From Xestospongia bergquistia (taxonomy: Eukaryota > Porifera > Demospongiae > Haplosclerida > Petrosiidae): a stretch of 64,000 bases of DNA. The DNA is taken from positions 4,115,155 through 4,179,154 of the forward strand of contig OZ014422.1 in the NCBI GenBank assembly GCA_963965975.1, read 5' to 3'. The notes below the pieces were generated by a model, which was given only the letters and a program-made list of their open reading frames with translations, made no database searches and was not told the origin of the DNA. Positions 12,180-24,388 of this stretch are shown here, in pieces; within the stretch, counting starts at the first letter, position 1, and each line of letters opens with the position of its first letter. Both the position numbers and the translations under genes were made by a program.

Positions 12180-13960
12180 ATGCTATCATTTGATGACATT
12201 TCTTCAACTACAACTGATGAATAGAGTTGGTGAAGAGTACATAGCTGAGACTCCAGTTCAACCTTATCAAAGTCATCAAAAAAGAAAGAACACACTGAAT
12301 CTAATTCTTCTTTGAAACACTACCCTGTACATCCCTTTAAAAGGAGCTGTTCCTCATTGGAGAATGTTTGGAAGCCTTTTTGGTCAAATCTGTTACGAAT
12401 GCTCATCACAGAGAGATCAATTGCTTCAAAATATTCACAATGATGTTCATCTTCAACAGATATAGGAAACTCACTTGGAGCACTGCTTGCTTTCAAGAGT
12501 CCTTACTGTCACCATAGCTATACCTTGTCCTTCAACACTTGTAAGTTTAGGCATCTGCAAAGTCTGACTTACTTTGTCAGCGTGTCACAGGATAATTTCT
12601 GAAAGTAAAATGCCACACAGGAACTTGAAGGTCTACATTTGACTTGCCACTCCACGAATCCTAGCCTTGATTTCAGTGTCAGATGTAGCAGGTATGGCAA
12701 CTTCCCATAATGATTGAATGCTTTCATAATTAGCGATTATGCTGGCAAGTGGCTCTGCACGGACAGTCCATTGTGCTGGACATAAGGTGCGTACACCAGA
12801 AGCATCATCGCTACTCTCTTTTTTCACATCTTGTAGCATGGCTTCTCTCTTTCGAGAGAACTTGATTAATTTAATAATTTCATAATATATGTCTAGAACA
12901 TGACTGTTTGGTTGTGTCACTTACAGCCAGGTTGAGGGCATGACCATAACAATGTAGGAACACTGCTCTGGGCTCTAGCTCATGCATCTTGGTGGATACA
13001 CCCGCTTTTGCTCCAGCCATAATGCTGCTTCCATCATAGCACTGCCCATGAATCTTTGTCAGGGGAATCTGGAATCTTATGAAGGCATCCTTCATGACTT
13101 CCACAATACTCTGTGCATCAATTGCTGAAAGATAATACAGGCCTACAAACTCTTCAGACACAACAAGTCTTCACTGATCCATCTCAAGACTTAGGTCAAC
13201 TGTTCTTTATTTGACTTGTCTGTTGTTTGATCAACCATGACTGCTACAAAAGGAGAACTGTGGATATTCTCGAAAATCTTTCTCAGACTATGGTGAGCCA
13301 TCATCTCTAACATTTTGCTTTGGTTCTCTGGAGAGGTATGCTTGCGTGCAGACTTCTCTATCCATTGTAAAATTTCAGGCTTATCTTCTGCCCTCAACCC
13401 AAGTATCTGGATTAAATTTGATGACTCCTCTACATCCCCACAAAGTGCAAGCTCTTGTCGAGCAAGAAAGCAGATACTTGCCAATATCAAACAAGCATAT
13501 CCCTTGCACGCTCTTTATCAGCATTATGAGCTCTGTCGAGCTGCTCTACTACGTCTTTTATCGACTTTGGTAGTGTTACAATGGCTTCAACGGCTTCATG
13601 GTGGGCTTTAGATTGTTGATCCTTCATGAATTTAATATAATTGAATAATAGATGTTTAAAAGCTTACAAATGCATTAGAAATATTGTTGCTGAACAAAAT
13701 CTTTCCTTGTTTCACAGCTGCAACACACGTGTGACTGAAAACCACATCTTGACACTCATCACATTGGAGAAACGGCCAAGATTTAAACCACTGGGGCTGA
13801 TCAGAGCACTTCACAGGCTTTGCCTTTCCAAAACATGAAATTCTGGGGCTGATCAGGTTTTTCTGGAAGGCTGGGAAGACAATCTTTCAAACTGCTTGCT
13901 GCCATTGATATTATACAGTTCGTCATTCACGAATTGATTTCGTTCCCACCCACTGGCAGC
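12180..13960 (-). pseudogene. hAT-family transposase relic with TTF-type zinc finger and DUF4371-like core
   Basis: On the minus strand a TTF-type zinc finger region is readable at 13,680-13,840 (WFKSWPFLQCDEC, then FSHTCVAAVKQGK). The 99-residue frame at 13,191-13,490 ends in VAVMVDQTTDKSNKEQLT, the DUF4371-type start of the RNase H fold. The next frame has KIHGQCYDGSSIMAGAKAGV and FLHCYGHALNLAVSDT, both hallmark hAT transposase motifs, followed by an alpha-helical frame at 12,633-12,920. Stops and frame changes separate the pieces, and the C-terminal dimerisation motif is not clear. Terminal repeats were not found. This is a dead copy of a DNA transposon. Confidence 0.85.
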
Positions 13961-14094
13961 CAGGTGTGACCGACATTTAATAAAATTTATTAATCATTCA
14001 AAACAAGTGGTCAGGTTAAAACCATACCAACTGTACTGGTGGTTATGTCCCTGACTATATTGGTAAAGGAGACCTACATTACTAATACTTAATT

Positions 14095-14272
14095 ATTCGC
14101 TAGTTATGCATCTGCAACTACTATGTTGTGAGACCACACCCTTTTACTAATTACGTCATGTCTTGTGGTATTGAAGAAGTCTTTCTGAGACAGAAGGATG
14201 CACATTGATCAGCTGTATGTATCACATTATTTTAATATTGACAATAGTTAGACTACTCAAGTATATTGTCAG
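14095..14272 (+). repeat. R1 dispersed repeat, copy A
   Basis: This roughly 170-bp arm carries the landmarks ACTATGTTGTGAGACCACAC, CACATTGATCAGCTGTATGT and AATATTGACAATAGTTAGAC. Closely related copies occur at 22,690-22,862 (+), 27,597-27,692 joined to 30,750-30,835 (+, interrupted by a hAT), and 35,367-35,530 (-). In copies B, C and D it runs directly into a CT-rich tract; here the tract begins about 125 bp later. Confidence 0.9.
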
Positions 14273-14396
14273 GATGAATTAACAATTATATGATGACTTA
14301 ACTAAAGAGAAGATATTTATAAGAGAACATCATAGACTAGGATCTTGACAGAATCAGGAACCATCAAGCCATCCATTTGAAAAGCTGAATTTGTAC

Positions 14397-14935
14397 ACTC
14401 TCTCTCCCTCTCTCTTACTCTTTCTCTGAGTCTCTCTCTCTCTTACAGTCTATCTCTCTTTCTCACTTCTCATTCTTTCAAAGTCTCTCTGTCTCTCACA
14501 CTCTCACCGTCTCTCAGTTTCTCTCAGTGTCTCCCTCTCTCTCTATATATATATAACACTCTCCACCATCTCTCACTCTCAGACTCTCTCTCCCTCTTTT
14601 TGAGTCTTTCTCTGAATCTCTATCTCACTCTCAAAGTCTATTAGTGTCACAGTGTCACTCTGTCTTTCTCTCTCATGAAGTGTCTCTCTTTCTATGGGAC
14701 TATCATTCTCTTAGAGCTCTACCAGTGTCTCTCTTTCCCTTACTCTCAGAGACTCTCTTCCTCTCTTTCTCCCTCTTTCTGAGATTCTGTCTCTCTCTCG
14801 TTCTCTCTTTCTCTCTCACAGTCTCTATCTATCCCTCTCTTTCTCTCAGAGTGTTTCTCTCTCTCTTTCAGACTCTTTCTGGGTTTATAAGTTTCTCACT
14901 TTCTCACTTCTCACTTTTTTAAACTCTCTCTCATA
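14397..14935 (+). repeat. CT-rich low-complexity tract
   Basis: Polypyrimidine DNA built from CTCTCT blocks broken by AGAGTCTCT and CACACT spacers, with a short TA run near 14,545. It belongs to the composite family. Open frames through it are only low-complexity Ser/Leu translations. Confidence 0.9.
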
Positions 14936-15069
14936 GCTGCCAAGGCGTTGAGATGCTGGGAGTGAGCAAATGAATTGTGGGGAGTGGGTTAGGACACCTA
15001 AGAAGTGAAGAGTGTAAATTTTCCAAAGAAAAACTACTTATACAAAAAATTTAAAAAAATAATATCAAT

Positions 15070-17420
15070 ATTTTCATTACTTAGACCTACTATGGGTTTC
15101 ATTATATTCCCATGTAGCAGATTTAGCCTTTCTTAAAACTTCTTTTGAAGGCTCATATCTGTGTGCTGCCTCTTGACTAGCTACTTTAATGGTTACAATA
15201 CTTGAAAGAGCTCCTTTTGGGTCTAGACTTGGACGAAAGGCAGTTTTATTCTTACGTACCATTGAGAATATATGCTCTTCTGTTGCATTGGAGTGAGGTA
15301 TAAGCAAAACTAACTGAGCCACTTGGGAAAGTCAATTGAAGCGGAAACTACTGTCAGGAGCCTTAACTGTACATATAGTTAATGCCAAATGATATCCATT
15401 CTATGATGAGTTACATCATTAGATTCATCAACAACCAAACAGAAGAAGGGACATCATCTCGTACCAGTATCTTGTAGTTAATAAATTACTCTAGAAGAGC
15501 ATCCAGCTCTTTTGGTGCTTTAAATGGTAGCATGTTGCTAAATCTATATAGATAGATAAATAAATTATTATAGTGATCACTATACCTTTTAGCAAAATAC
15601 TCCACTTCTGAAAAGTTAGATTTTTCTTTTATTTCAAAATTCAGAAAACTAGCATTACGTAGCAGAGGGTCCGTAACAGGAAGATTTTGGAGAGCATATG
15701 ACATAGCACTAGTGTGAAATCCTCTCACACTTGAAAAAAATTTCTTATCATTATATGACCTACAGTCCCCTTCATCTACTATTTTACATAGAGTCATTGT
15801 AGTTGTTATTCCAATAAAAATAAACTCATCTATAAGTCAATCAAACTGTTATTACACATTTACACAACAATATTATACCTGATAACTGATCATCTTTCTT
15901 ATCATATTGAAGTCTACTAAAATCTCCATTTGCTTCCTTCATCTTAGCCACAGGTAAAAATTTACCTGCTAATTTGGTGAGAAAAGTAGCCATCTGGTTT
16001 AAAATTATTGGTATTAAGGGATCTTCTCTTTGTAGAAACTTATTGAAGTTATCTGCAAAACAGATTCATAAAACAAAAGGTACACTTCTCTGGGAGTGGT
16101 GAAAGCATCCACAAGTCTTACTAATCTAGGGTTTGTATCATCTGTGCCATGATTAAAAAACTTAAGTTAAAATTAACTGTACAAAGTACCTTCAGATAAG
16201 AAGTAACTCTTAAGAGCAGAATATTGCCTGCAACACCTATAAACTGCCTTATCCAAGCTAAGCCATCTTGTATTAACACGCTTGATAATATCCCTGTAAA
16301 GAACCTCACAAAAAGGTACAGTACTCAGCAAGCTCAGCCTTTCACTTTGTGGTTTTATCAAACCAGTAATATAAATCTATTACCATATCTTTAACACAAA
16401 AACCTGAAACCTAGAACAATACATATAAGAAAGCATGCATATTTGAAGTAGAGTTCCTTACATTCTCAAAACTTTTGCTTGCTTTCCCAGCAATATTGTG
16501 ACAATATGACAAGGGCAACCTGTCACATAGACAGCTGGATTTTAATGCCAGTATGCGAGTCTTAATAGAATTTCGTCTACCAACATTATCAGAAGTGTTA
16601 TCAACAGAAAGACCAACAAAATTCATCTAAGAAACTTCATGCTTCAGAAAAGCATCTTGCATTTTGGAAAAGATTCCTTCTGCAGTTGAGTTAGACGACA
16701 TGCAAATATCTAACAACTCATTATATATAACACCACTGTCAGAAATTACACGAACAGTCAATGGGTTCATTTTCTCTAAACCATTGTCTGATGAACCATC
16801 AACAGTGATAGAAAATGGCTTCACTCTCATACATTCAACAAGAGCTTACTGGGGCAATTGCACCATTAACGATACAGGTTGTTTTAGTCCTCTGACATGC
16901 ATAGCATTTAGCAATATCACTATCTGGAAATATATCACTGAACAAAGGAGTGAGCTCACCAACAAGAGAGAGTGGGATGTTGTGCTGGACAAACATTTTG
17001 GCTACTTTGACCTCAGCACGAATAACCTGGAAAAGGTATATTATGGATGTATCCTAACAAAAAGCCATTTACCTTCTCTGTATTAGAAGAACTTGATTCT
17101 CTAGGAAAGCTGATGAGAGACTGCGATTTCAAGCTCTTGGAATTACTTTGATATAAGGCCCTACTTATGTGCCTTTCTAAGTCTCTTCTGCCTTGGTGTT
17201 CACAAAATACGTTATGTGAACAGGTTTGACAAAAAAACTTATAAGGATCTCCCTTCACTTCGCTGATAAAAGGGTATATGCCTTTCCAGGCATGATTAAA
17301 CTTCGTTCGATAAACAGCAGCACCGAGCTTCATTCTTTTAGAAGAGGTGTGACCTGACAGATCACTCACTCTCACTCGGGCTTTGTTCACTATCACTGTC
17401 CACTCAACTATTGGCAACCA
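15070..17420 (-). pseudogene. Second hAT-like transposase relic (BED-type zinc finger, C-terminal hAT motif)
   Basis: Reading the minus strand, 17,013-17,417 encodes HAWKGIYPFI, CQTCSHNVFCEHQGRRDLER and HISRALYQSN, a BED/TTF-like C2H2 DNA-binding module. Next come pieces with AKMFVQHNIPLSLVGELTP (about 16,920-16,990), MRVKPFSITVDGSSDNG (16,627-16,830), NFVGLSVDNTSDNVG (16,411-16,626), then helical frames around 16,121-16,361 and 15,486-15,797. The C-terminus at 15,077-15,322 contains LLIPHSNATEEHIFSMVRKN, the conserved hAT dimerisation segment. Frames alternate and stops are frequent, so it is dead. It differs clearly from the copies at 12.2-14 kb and 27.7-30.7 kb. Confidence 0.8.
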
Positions 17421-17579
17421 TTATCACGTTGTAGGTAGTGGTTAAGCCAAGGACGTGGCCCAATAACTGAGTAGGTGCATGCTGGGGGTGTGGATTTGCA
17501 ATGCTGGGCATGTGAGCGTGAGAATACATACCTATGCGTGAGACTCACGCCGTAAACGTGATACTTAGAGGGTATGCTC

Positions 17580-17885
17580 TCTATCTTTGTCACTCTCAAT
17601 GTCTCTTGGTTTGTCTCCCTCTTTCGCAGTCTCTCATTCTTGGAGTCTCTTTCTCTCTCAAAGTCTCTCACTCTCACAATCTAACTTTCTCTCTGAGCCT
17701 CTCAATCAGAGTTTCTCTCTCTCTTTATGTCTCCTCTTTCTATCTATCTGTTTATCTCTCACTATGCCTTTTCCTCTGTCTTTCTGTTATTCATTTTCTG
17801 TCATTCTCACAGTCTCTTTCTTTTTCTTTCTCTCACTCTCTCATTCTTAGAGTCTTTCTCTGTCACTCTCTCTCATCCTTTTAAC
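17580..17885 (+). repeat. CT-rich low-complexity tract
   Basis: Same sequence type as 14,397-14,935; long Ser/Leu frames here are compositional. It ends at the start of a conserved spacer. Confidence 0.9.
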
Positions 17886-18195
17886 TAACTATACTCAAAA
17901 AGACAAAAGTGATCCTTCCACCTCCTATTCTAGTTAATGCCTATGTTAATGATATGTGATAATGTATTTTTTAAGTAAAAAATAATGTCATATGATAATA
18001 ATGATTGAGCTGGTGTGTTAGTAGTGTAATAGTAGTAGTTACTCTTCTTACTATCAAGAAATCTAGTTGTATGATGACAACAAACGAACAATTCCATATC
18101 ATGCAATATAGTCTAGTGTAAAAGAGACTCCATACTGTGTTCCTTATTAGACTTATTCCTATGTGTGATTTGCTAAACATATCTGAAGTTGCTTT
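17886..18195 (+). repeat. Conserved spacer of the composite repeat, copy 1
   Basis: The landmarks are AATGATTGAGCT, GTGTAATAGTAGTAGTTA and TCCATACTGTGTTCC. Related spacers lie at 19,165-19,520, 24,770-25,150 and 31,240-31,500, in each case between CT tracts. No coding role seen. Confidence 0.8.
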
Positions 18196-19145
18196 TGTAG
18201 ACTCTCTCTCTGTCTCTCTGCATCTCTGAGCCTCTTTCTCAAGGTTTCTGTCCCTCAGAGTCTCACTCTCTATGACTCTCTATTTTGATTTCTCTCTCTT
18301 TCTCTCTTTCACACATATTCTCTTTGAGTCTCTCTCTCTCATTTCATTTCACTCGAAGAGTTTCTCTCTTTCACACTCACTACTCTCTTAGAGTCTCTCA
18401 GCCTTTCTCCTTATCACTTTCTCTTTCTCTCTTTCCTTTCTCTCATAGTCTCTCACTCTCAAAGTATCTCTCTCACAAATACACACACTATCTTAGAGTC
18501 TTTTACATCATCATCCTCACTATCTAATTGTCTCTCACTCTCAGAGTCTCTATCACACAACACACCCATACTCTTTTAGTGTCTCAAACTTTTTCTCTTT
18601 CTTACTTTAGGTGTCTTTCTCTCTTGGACTGTCTCTCAGAGACATTCTTTCTGTAACCAAATCTCTTTTTTTTTCTCATGAGTCACTCTCTTTAGTAGTC
18701 TCTCTCAAACACACACAAACATTCAGAGAATCTCTTAATCTCTCTCTCTTTTTTGTTATGCTCAAAGTATCTCTCTTTCTCTCTTTGTTTCCCTCTATTT
18801 TTCTGGCAGACTCTCTCTGTCTCTCTCTGTCTCTCTTCTGTTTGTCTGTCTGTCTGTCTCTCTTTCTCTCTCTCATTCTCTCTCTCTCTCTCTCTCCTTC
18901 TTTCTCATTCTTAGAGATATTCCTCTCTTTCAGTCTCTTTGTGGGTTTATCAGTTTCTCACTTTCTCACTTCTTCAAAGTCTCTGTATCTCTGTCTCTGT
19001 CTCTCTCTCTATGTCTCTCTGTCTCTTCTGTCTGTCTGTCTGTCTCTCTCTCTCACACACACACACACACATACACACACACTGGTGGTGTCTCTCTCTC
19101 ATTTTCTCTTTCTGTCTCATGTTTTTTTCTCTCTCATCCTTTTCA
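18196..19145 (+). repeat. CT-rich low-complexity tract with short CA run
   Basis: Nearly 1 kb of polypyrimidine DNA with TCTGTCTGTC and ACACACAC sub-blocks. The 198-residue frame here is a low-complexity translation and not a gene. Confidence 0.9.
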
Positions 19146-19164
19146 CTAATTATGGAAAAAATTT

Positions 19165-19520
19165 AATTATGGAACAGAAAAACAGACCCTTCTGTCTCCT
19201 ACTCTAATAATGCCCATATTCATGATGTATGAAAATATGTCTTTTATAGAACCAAATATGTCATATGATAATAATGATTGATCTAGTCTATTAGTAGTGT
19301 ATTAGTAGTAGTTATTGTACTTATTATCAATAAATCTATTAGTAAGAAGACAACAAATAAACAACTTAAGAACTTGCCAAACAATCAAGTGCAAGAGAGA
19401 CTCCATACTCTGTTTCTTATTAGACTCATTCCTATGTACGATTTTTTAAACATATTTTGATGTGATGTACCAGACTCATTGCTGTGATAATGTGTAATGT
19501 TTCAATGTATATTTCACAGG
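19165..19520 (+). repeat. Conserved spacer of the composite repeat, copy 2
   Basis: It matches copy 1 and, in its first part (CCTTCTGTCTCCTACTCTAA), the sequence just after the piggyBac fragment at 24.77 kb. It leads directly into the flavodoxin-like fragment. Confidence 0.8.
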
Positions 19521-19800
19521 TGACTTTCTGGATTAGATGATATCTCATAAAGAGAAGATTAACCATTATGGATCATCTCAAACTGAGACAGCTGATGAAC
19601 TTGCCACTAGTCTGAGGACTGCAATGACCAGTAAGCAATACTAATTATTTGTACTAAATTATAAGGGTTGGTCTTGTTAATGGAGGATTTGGTAAATTAG
19701 GTCAAGAGATAGAAGATTCTTAAGTGATAGTTTGTATGGCTACATATACTTATGGTGAGGGAGACCCTACTGATAACCCTGCAAAATTTACAATGGGTTT
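19521..19800 (+). pseudogene. Captured flavodoxin-domain fragment resembling NADPH-P450 reductase, copy 1
   Basis: A frame at about 19,550-19,630 reads NHYGSSQTETADELATSL, close to the FMN phosphate-binding loop YGSQTGTAEEFA. After a 30-40-bp GT/AG intron-like stretch, a second segment at 19,730-19,800 reads VCMATYTYGEGDPTDNPAKF, close to the second FMN loop (CMATYGEGDPTDN) of P450 reductases. Both FMN-binding loops are in the right order. A stop sits before the second segment, and the rest of the enzyme (FAD and NADPH domains) is absent. Two more copies occur in the same repeat context at 27,260-27,530 and 35,630-35,790. Other diflavin reductases are possible but match the second loop less well. 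Confidence 0.6.
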
Positions 19801-20295
19801 AGATCTAAGTTTATAGCACTTTAATATTCTTATACACTGCTAATGTTTTTATGGTTATTATAATTGTTATCGTACAAATTAAAATTGTTAGAGGATTATG
19901 GAAGTTGTATAAATATGTACAATATATGGACACCAGGAGTGATCATGAATATTTTATAATTAAATACAATATGATTAACAAACTAGAGTCATTATGATTT
20001 TGTAACAGAGTTCACTCAATACTTCACCTTGTTGATTGTGCTACTGAATGTCTTGTCAATGAGTATTTGTCCTACTGAATGCCTTATTAATTAGTGTATG
20101 CATATTATATAGATCTTGTCATACTTACTTTGTACTACTTTGTTGTGTGGTTACATTACTTTGTCTATTGTATTTTGCTCTATTTAAGTTCAGTATTTTG
20201 TTATTATGATATGCTTTCAACACAATACTGTCCGTTGGTACAGTTGCATTACATTGGCGCTGTGGCTAGGATCTCCAACTAGTCTACTTGTCAAA
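19800..20295. other. AT-rich DNA, no gene seen
   Basis: No motif or repeat recognised between the flavodoxin-like fragment and the gypsy gag. Confidence 0.4.
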
Positions 20296-20297
20296 TT

Positions 20298-21466
20298 ATG
20301 GCAGCTTGACCTTTAGTCCTACTGGAGCCTTTCACAGGAGAAGGCAGTTGGGACCAATGTATTGCTCATTTTGATAATGTTGCTGTAGTCCTTGCTTGGG
20401 ATGACTCAGCTAAGCTCTTCTGGCTGAGAGCCAGACTACCAAAGAGAGCTCAATCTGCATATCAGAAGTTGACAGAAGAACCGAAAGCTAGTTATGAAGA
20501 ATGTAAGAAGGGTTTGGAAGTAAGATTTGATCATAAATGCAAACAAGAACTGTACCAGACAGAGTTCCAGACCTGAAGGAAGCAGAAGACAGAAGGTTGG
20601 GCCAATTATGTTGAAGACCTCACGATCTTGGTCAATAAACCTTTCCCTGACTTACAAGAAGAAGCTAAAGATCTACTAGCAATGAATCATTTCTTAAGTC
20701 AACTAGATAATCCCCAGGTGGCTTTTAGTGTCAAGAAGTCGCGTCGAAAGAAGTTAGACTAGGCAGTAACCGCCACTCTTGAGATAGAGTCATTTAAAGC
20801 GGGTAGAGTAGCCCAGATAGAACAAGATAGTGATCTCATAGCATCGGTTACAAAAGACTCTTCCAATAACGTTATGTCTATGATGAAGCAGATGATGGAG
20901 AGAGTGGAGAAACTTGAACAAAAGATATCATCCAGTGATTGAAGCAGAGATCATAATGTGAGACGAGCCCCGCCCACACAGGAGCAGAAACGCTTTGTGC
21001 TTCCTACAGAAGTAGTTTGTAGAAAGTGTGGAAACAAGGGTTATTATGCTTGGGGGTTTGCAGTTCAACTATCTGGGAGCCAAAGGGAAAAGAGACTCTC
21101 TTGCAGCTGAGTAGAGCCAGGAAGGGTCACCACCAAAGGACTCAACAGACTATAAAATATCTCCAATTACTTCAACTTCAACTTACAAAATTTCTGCAGC
21201 CTTTCTCTGATTAGAAAAGATGTCTGGAAGGCAGCAGACCTTCAGACTGTCAGTTGACACCTTGGACTGGCTCACGACTTATTGGACTAGAGGGAATGCC
21301 ACTTCATATCCATGGTTATGCCAACATCCCAGTCAAATTGGAAAAAGATACATTTAACATGAGAGTAATTTTTGTTGATTCCCTTACCACAGAGGCGATA
21401 ATGGGGATGAACTTCTTGAAAGAAAATGACTGTACAGTTGATAACGAAGCTATCCATTCCATTTAA
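20298..21466 (+). pseudogene. Ty3/gypsy gag and partial protease, decayed
   Basis: From the ATG at 20,298 one frame runs through PFTGEGSWDQCIAHFDN, WLRARLPKRAQSAYQKL and WANYVEDLTILVNKPFP, the typical gypsy capsid region. It then reads CRKCGNKGYYAWGF, a zinc knuckle that has lost its His and last Cys. At 21,270-21,466 LEGMPLHIHGYANIPVKL and LTTEAIMGMNFLKEND match the C-terminal half of the retropepsin; the catalytic DTG half is not seen. The gag frame has four in-frame stops (TGA, TGA, TAG, TGA), all at Arg- or Gln-compatible sites, with the frame otherwise preserved. No LTR was identified. Confidence 0.8.
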
Positions 21467-21699
21467 TAATTACCAGAGCTAACGTATATGACTAGCACTA
21501 AATTTTGTTATCAACCCTAGCAGCATGATGGTGTATGTTAACAAATATTATATTTTTTGTTAAGATACTCAGATGATAATAATACTACAAAAATCAGAAA
21601 AGTCAAGACTATTTATACAGTACTGTAATTATAGATGCATATTTACTAAATAAACAATGACGTAATGATTGTGCAATTAGTTGAACATAACATCTCCTT

Positions 21700-22600
21700 C
21701 ACCATTAATTGTGATACATAACAGAATCTCCTGGTTTGTAATAAATTAACTGTTGTGGAGGTCTTGAAATCCTCGTGGATCCATGCACAATATTTGTAGG
21801 TCATTCTCTGTGTCTGGCACTGCAGGAAGTAATTCAATCTAAGTGGGGTCACTGCTAACTGGTGCTGGGTAACTTTCCTTATTTTGAGGATGTAATTATT
21901 GTTCTGCATGTCTCCTCCAACCATTTCTCAAACTTTTACACGATAAGAGACAGGGCCAGTTTTCTTCACTATAATACCAGGCACACACTTGGTAGTCCCT
22001 CAGTAGTCTCTCAACCAAACTACTTCTTGTTCCTGAAAACTCTTTTCCCTGGCCTTTTTGTCGAAACATTTCTTTTGCTTCTCTTGTCTTTCAATGATCT
22101 TCCAATTTAAATTTGGAACCAGTAAGCGTAATGTACTCCTTGGTATCCTCTTCATCAATAACATAGGTGGTGCTTCCTTGACTGTTAATTGTGATGTTTT
22201 CCGATAATAATTTAATAAAAAGTTGTTAGCTTTTGGTTAATGTTACCTCCTCCTCTTGACATCTTCTTAATTTCCATTTTGAACGTAATCATTCTGCTAA
22301 TCCATTCGATCTGGGATGGTAGGGTGCTACCTTGCTATATCTGATACTATTTTCACTAGTGAAGTCTTCAAACTCCTTTGAGACAAATTGTGGTCCATTG
22401 TCTGTGACAGTATCCTCTGGCAGGCCAGAATATTAACCTCAGCTCTTGTATGGTATGTTTTGCTGTTGTGGTTGACATTGGTGTTACTCCAGACCATTTA
22501 GAAAGACATCAACCACAATTAAACACATCTGACCGAAGAAAGGTCCAGCAAAATCTAACTGTACTCTTTGCCATGGTTTGTTGGGTTTTTCGAACGGATG
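21700..22600 (-). pseudogene. Ty3/gypsy integrase fragment, minus strand
   Basis: On the minus strand 22,260-22,600 contains PWQRVQLDFAGPF, LPEDTVTDNGPQF, SKEFEDFTSENSIRYSKVAP and YHPRSNGLAE, the integrase catalytic-core motifs with the second Asp in TDNGPQF. The segment following toward 21,870 resembles the post-core C-terminal part. It lies on the opposite strand from the gag 1 kb upstream, so either two elements are juxtaposed or one has been inverted. Stops and gaps show it is dead. Confidence 0.85.
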
Positions 22601-22689
22601 AAGGGAGCTCTTTGGTCCTCCTTCTGGTTTTGCTGGAACTCCTCATATTCATTAGGAACCTCTTCTAAGTCTTTGTTTATGCCAGGCCA

Positions 22690-22862
22690 TCACACACATA
22701 AGATTTGCAACCACTATGTTGTGAGACTGCACCCTTTTACTAATTACATCATATCTTATAGTATTGAGGAAGACTGTGTAAGACAGAAGGAGGCACATTG
22801 ATCAGCTGTATGTGTCACATTATTTTAATATTGACAATAGTTACATTACTCAAGTGTATTGG
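22690..22862 (+). repeat. R1 dispersed repeat, copy B (uninterrupted)
   Basis: An intact copy reading GACTGTGTAAGACAGAAGG across the position where copy C carries the hAT insertion. It therefore shows the likely empty site. Confidence 0.9.
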
Positions 22863-23127
22863 TTTCTCTCTCTCTCTCTATCTATCTCTCTTTATTTCTC
22901 TTTCTCTATCTCTCTCTGTCTCACATTCTCTTAGAGTCTATTCTCTCTCTCTCATTCTGTTTCACTCACAGAACTGTCTGTCCGTCCCACACACACACAC
23001 ACTCTCTTAGAGTCTCTGTGTCTCTCTTTATCTCCTTCTCTATCATAGCTTCTTCACTCTAAGTGTCTCTCTCTCTCTCTAACGCCCACTCACATATTTA
23101 CACTTTTGGAGTCTTTCAATCTCTCTT

Positions 23128-23185
<58 letters not shown>

Positions 23186-23895
23186 TATAAATATATCTTT
23201 CACTCTTTCATAGTGTCTCACTCTTAGAGTCTTTCTGCCACTTAGTCACCCTCTCTCTAACAGTTTCTCTTTCTCTTTCTTTCTCTCAAACTCTAACTCT
23301 CTCTTTCTCTTTCAGAATCTTTTTCTTTCAGTCAGAGCCCCTCTCTCACTAACATGCACAAATACACTCAAGAGTCTCTGTCTCTCTCAAGTTTCTCTAA
23401 CCCTCAGAGTCTTCTCCCTCTTTTTTCTTTCTCTGTCAATACTTCTCTCTCTCTATCAGAAGAGTCTCTCTGTCTCTTTTTCTCACTGTCACAGTCTCTC
23501 TCCCACTCTTTCTGTTTCTCAGTCCCTCTCTCACTTTAGGATTCTCTTTTTTTCTATCTGTCATTTTCTTGCTCTCTTGTAGTATGTCTCTCACTTGCAG
23601 TCACTGTATCTCTCACATTTTCACAGTTTCTCTTTGTTTGTGTCTCCTTTCTTATGTGCACACTCTGAGAGCCTTTCTGTCTCTCTCTCTCCTAGAATAT
23701 CTTACTTTCACAGTACCTCTCTCTGTATCACTAATGTGTCTCTCCCTCTTTCTCTCTGTCTTTCTGTCTCTCTCTCTTTCTCTCTGTCTCCCTCTGACTC
23801 TCTCTCAGAGTGTCTCTGTCATGGTCTTTCACTCTCACACTCTCTAACTCATGGAGTCTCTCTCTCCTTGAGTCTCTGTTTCTGTCTCTGATTAT
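22862..23895 (+). repeat. CT-rich tract with TA microsatellite
   Basis: About 1 kb of CT-rich DNA; a TA run occupies roughly 23,126-23,195. Same family as the other tracts. Confidence 0.9.
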
Positions 23896-24388
23896 GATTG
23901 AACTTCTATTGTACCATAAGCCACACCCTCTACCTCATTTTTTAATTAATTGTTATGAAGAAATTTACTAGTAAGAAGACAACAAATAAACAACAACACA
24001 AGAACTTGCCAATCAATCCAGTGCAAGAGATTCAAACTGAGATAGCTGATAAACCTGCACCCAGAGATTCTCTCTCTCTGTCTCTCATATTGTCTCTCTG
24101 TCTCTGTGTCTATCTGTCTGTCTCTATATCTCTATCTCTTTGTCTCTCTCTCTGTCTATCTCTCTCTCTCTCTCTGTTTCTCTCTCTCTCTTTGAGGCTT
24201 CTCTCACTCTCCCTTTATCTATCTATCTCAGATTATCTGTGTCAGAGTGTGTCTGTCTGTGCGTGCATGAGAGAGACACACAGAGTGACTGTGAGTCCAT
24301 CTATCTATCTTTCTTTCTTTCCTTCACTTTAATAGTCTCTCTCTGTCAGTCTTTCTCTCTCTCTGTCAGTGTGTCTCCCTCTCTCTAT
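23895..24388 (+). repeat. Composite-repeat junction and CT-rich tract
   Basis: At 24,025-24,065 the sequence encodes IQTEIADKPAP, a degraded version of the QTETADELA segment of the flavodoxin-like fragment. It runs straight into CT repeats up to about 24,388. The CT expansion thus sits inside the captured coding fragment. Confidence 0.65.

Noticed and set aside
13315-13611. 98- and 75-residue plus-strand frames
   Set aside because: Antisense shadows of the minus-strand hAT transposase at 13,191-13,490.
16664-17086. 140-residue plus-strand frame
   Set aside because: It is the antisense shadow of the minus-strand hAT-like transposase (BED finger and following segment).
18285-19207. Long Ser/Leu/Phe-rich open frames (up to 198 residues), also throughout 22.8-27.3, 30.8-32.7 and 34.6-37.5 kb
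   Set aside because: They are translations of CT/GA low-complexity DNA, open in several frames at once, with no domain.
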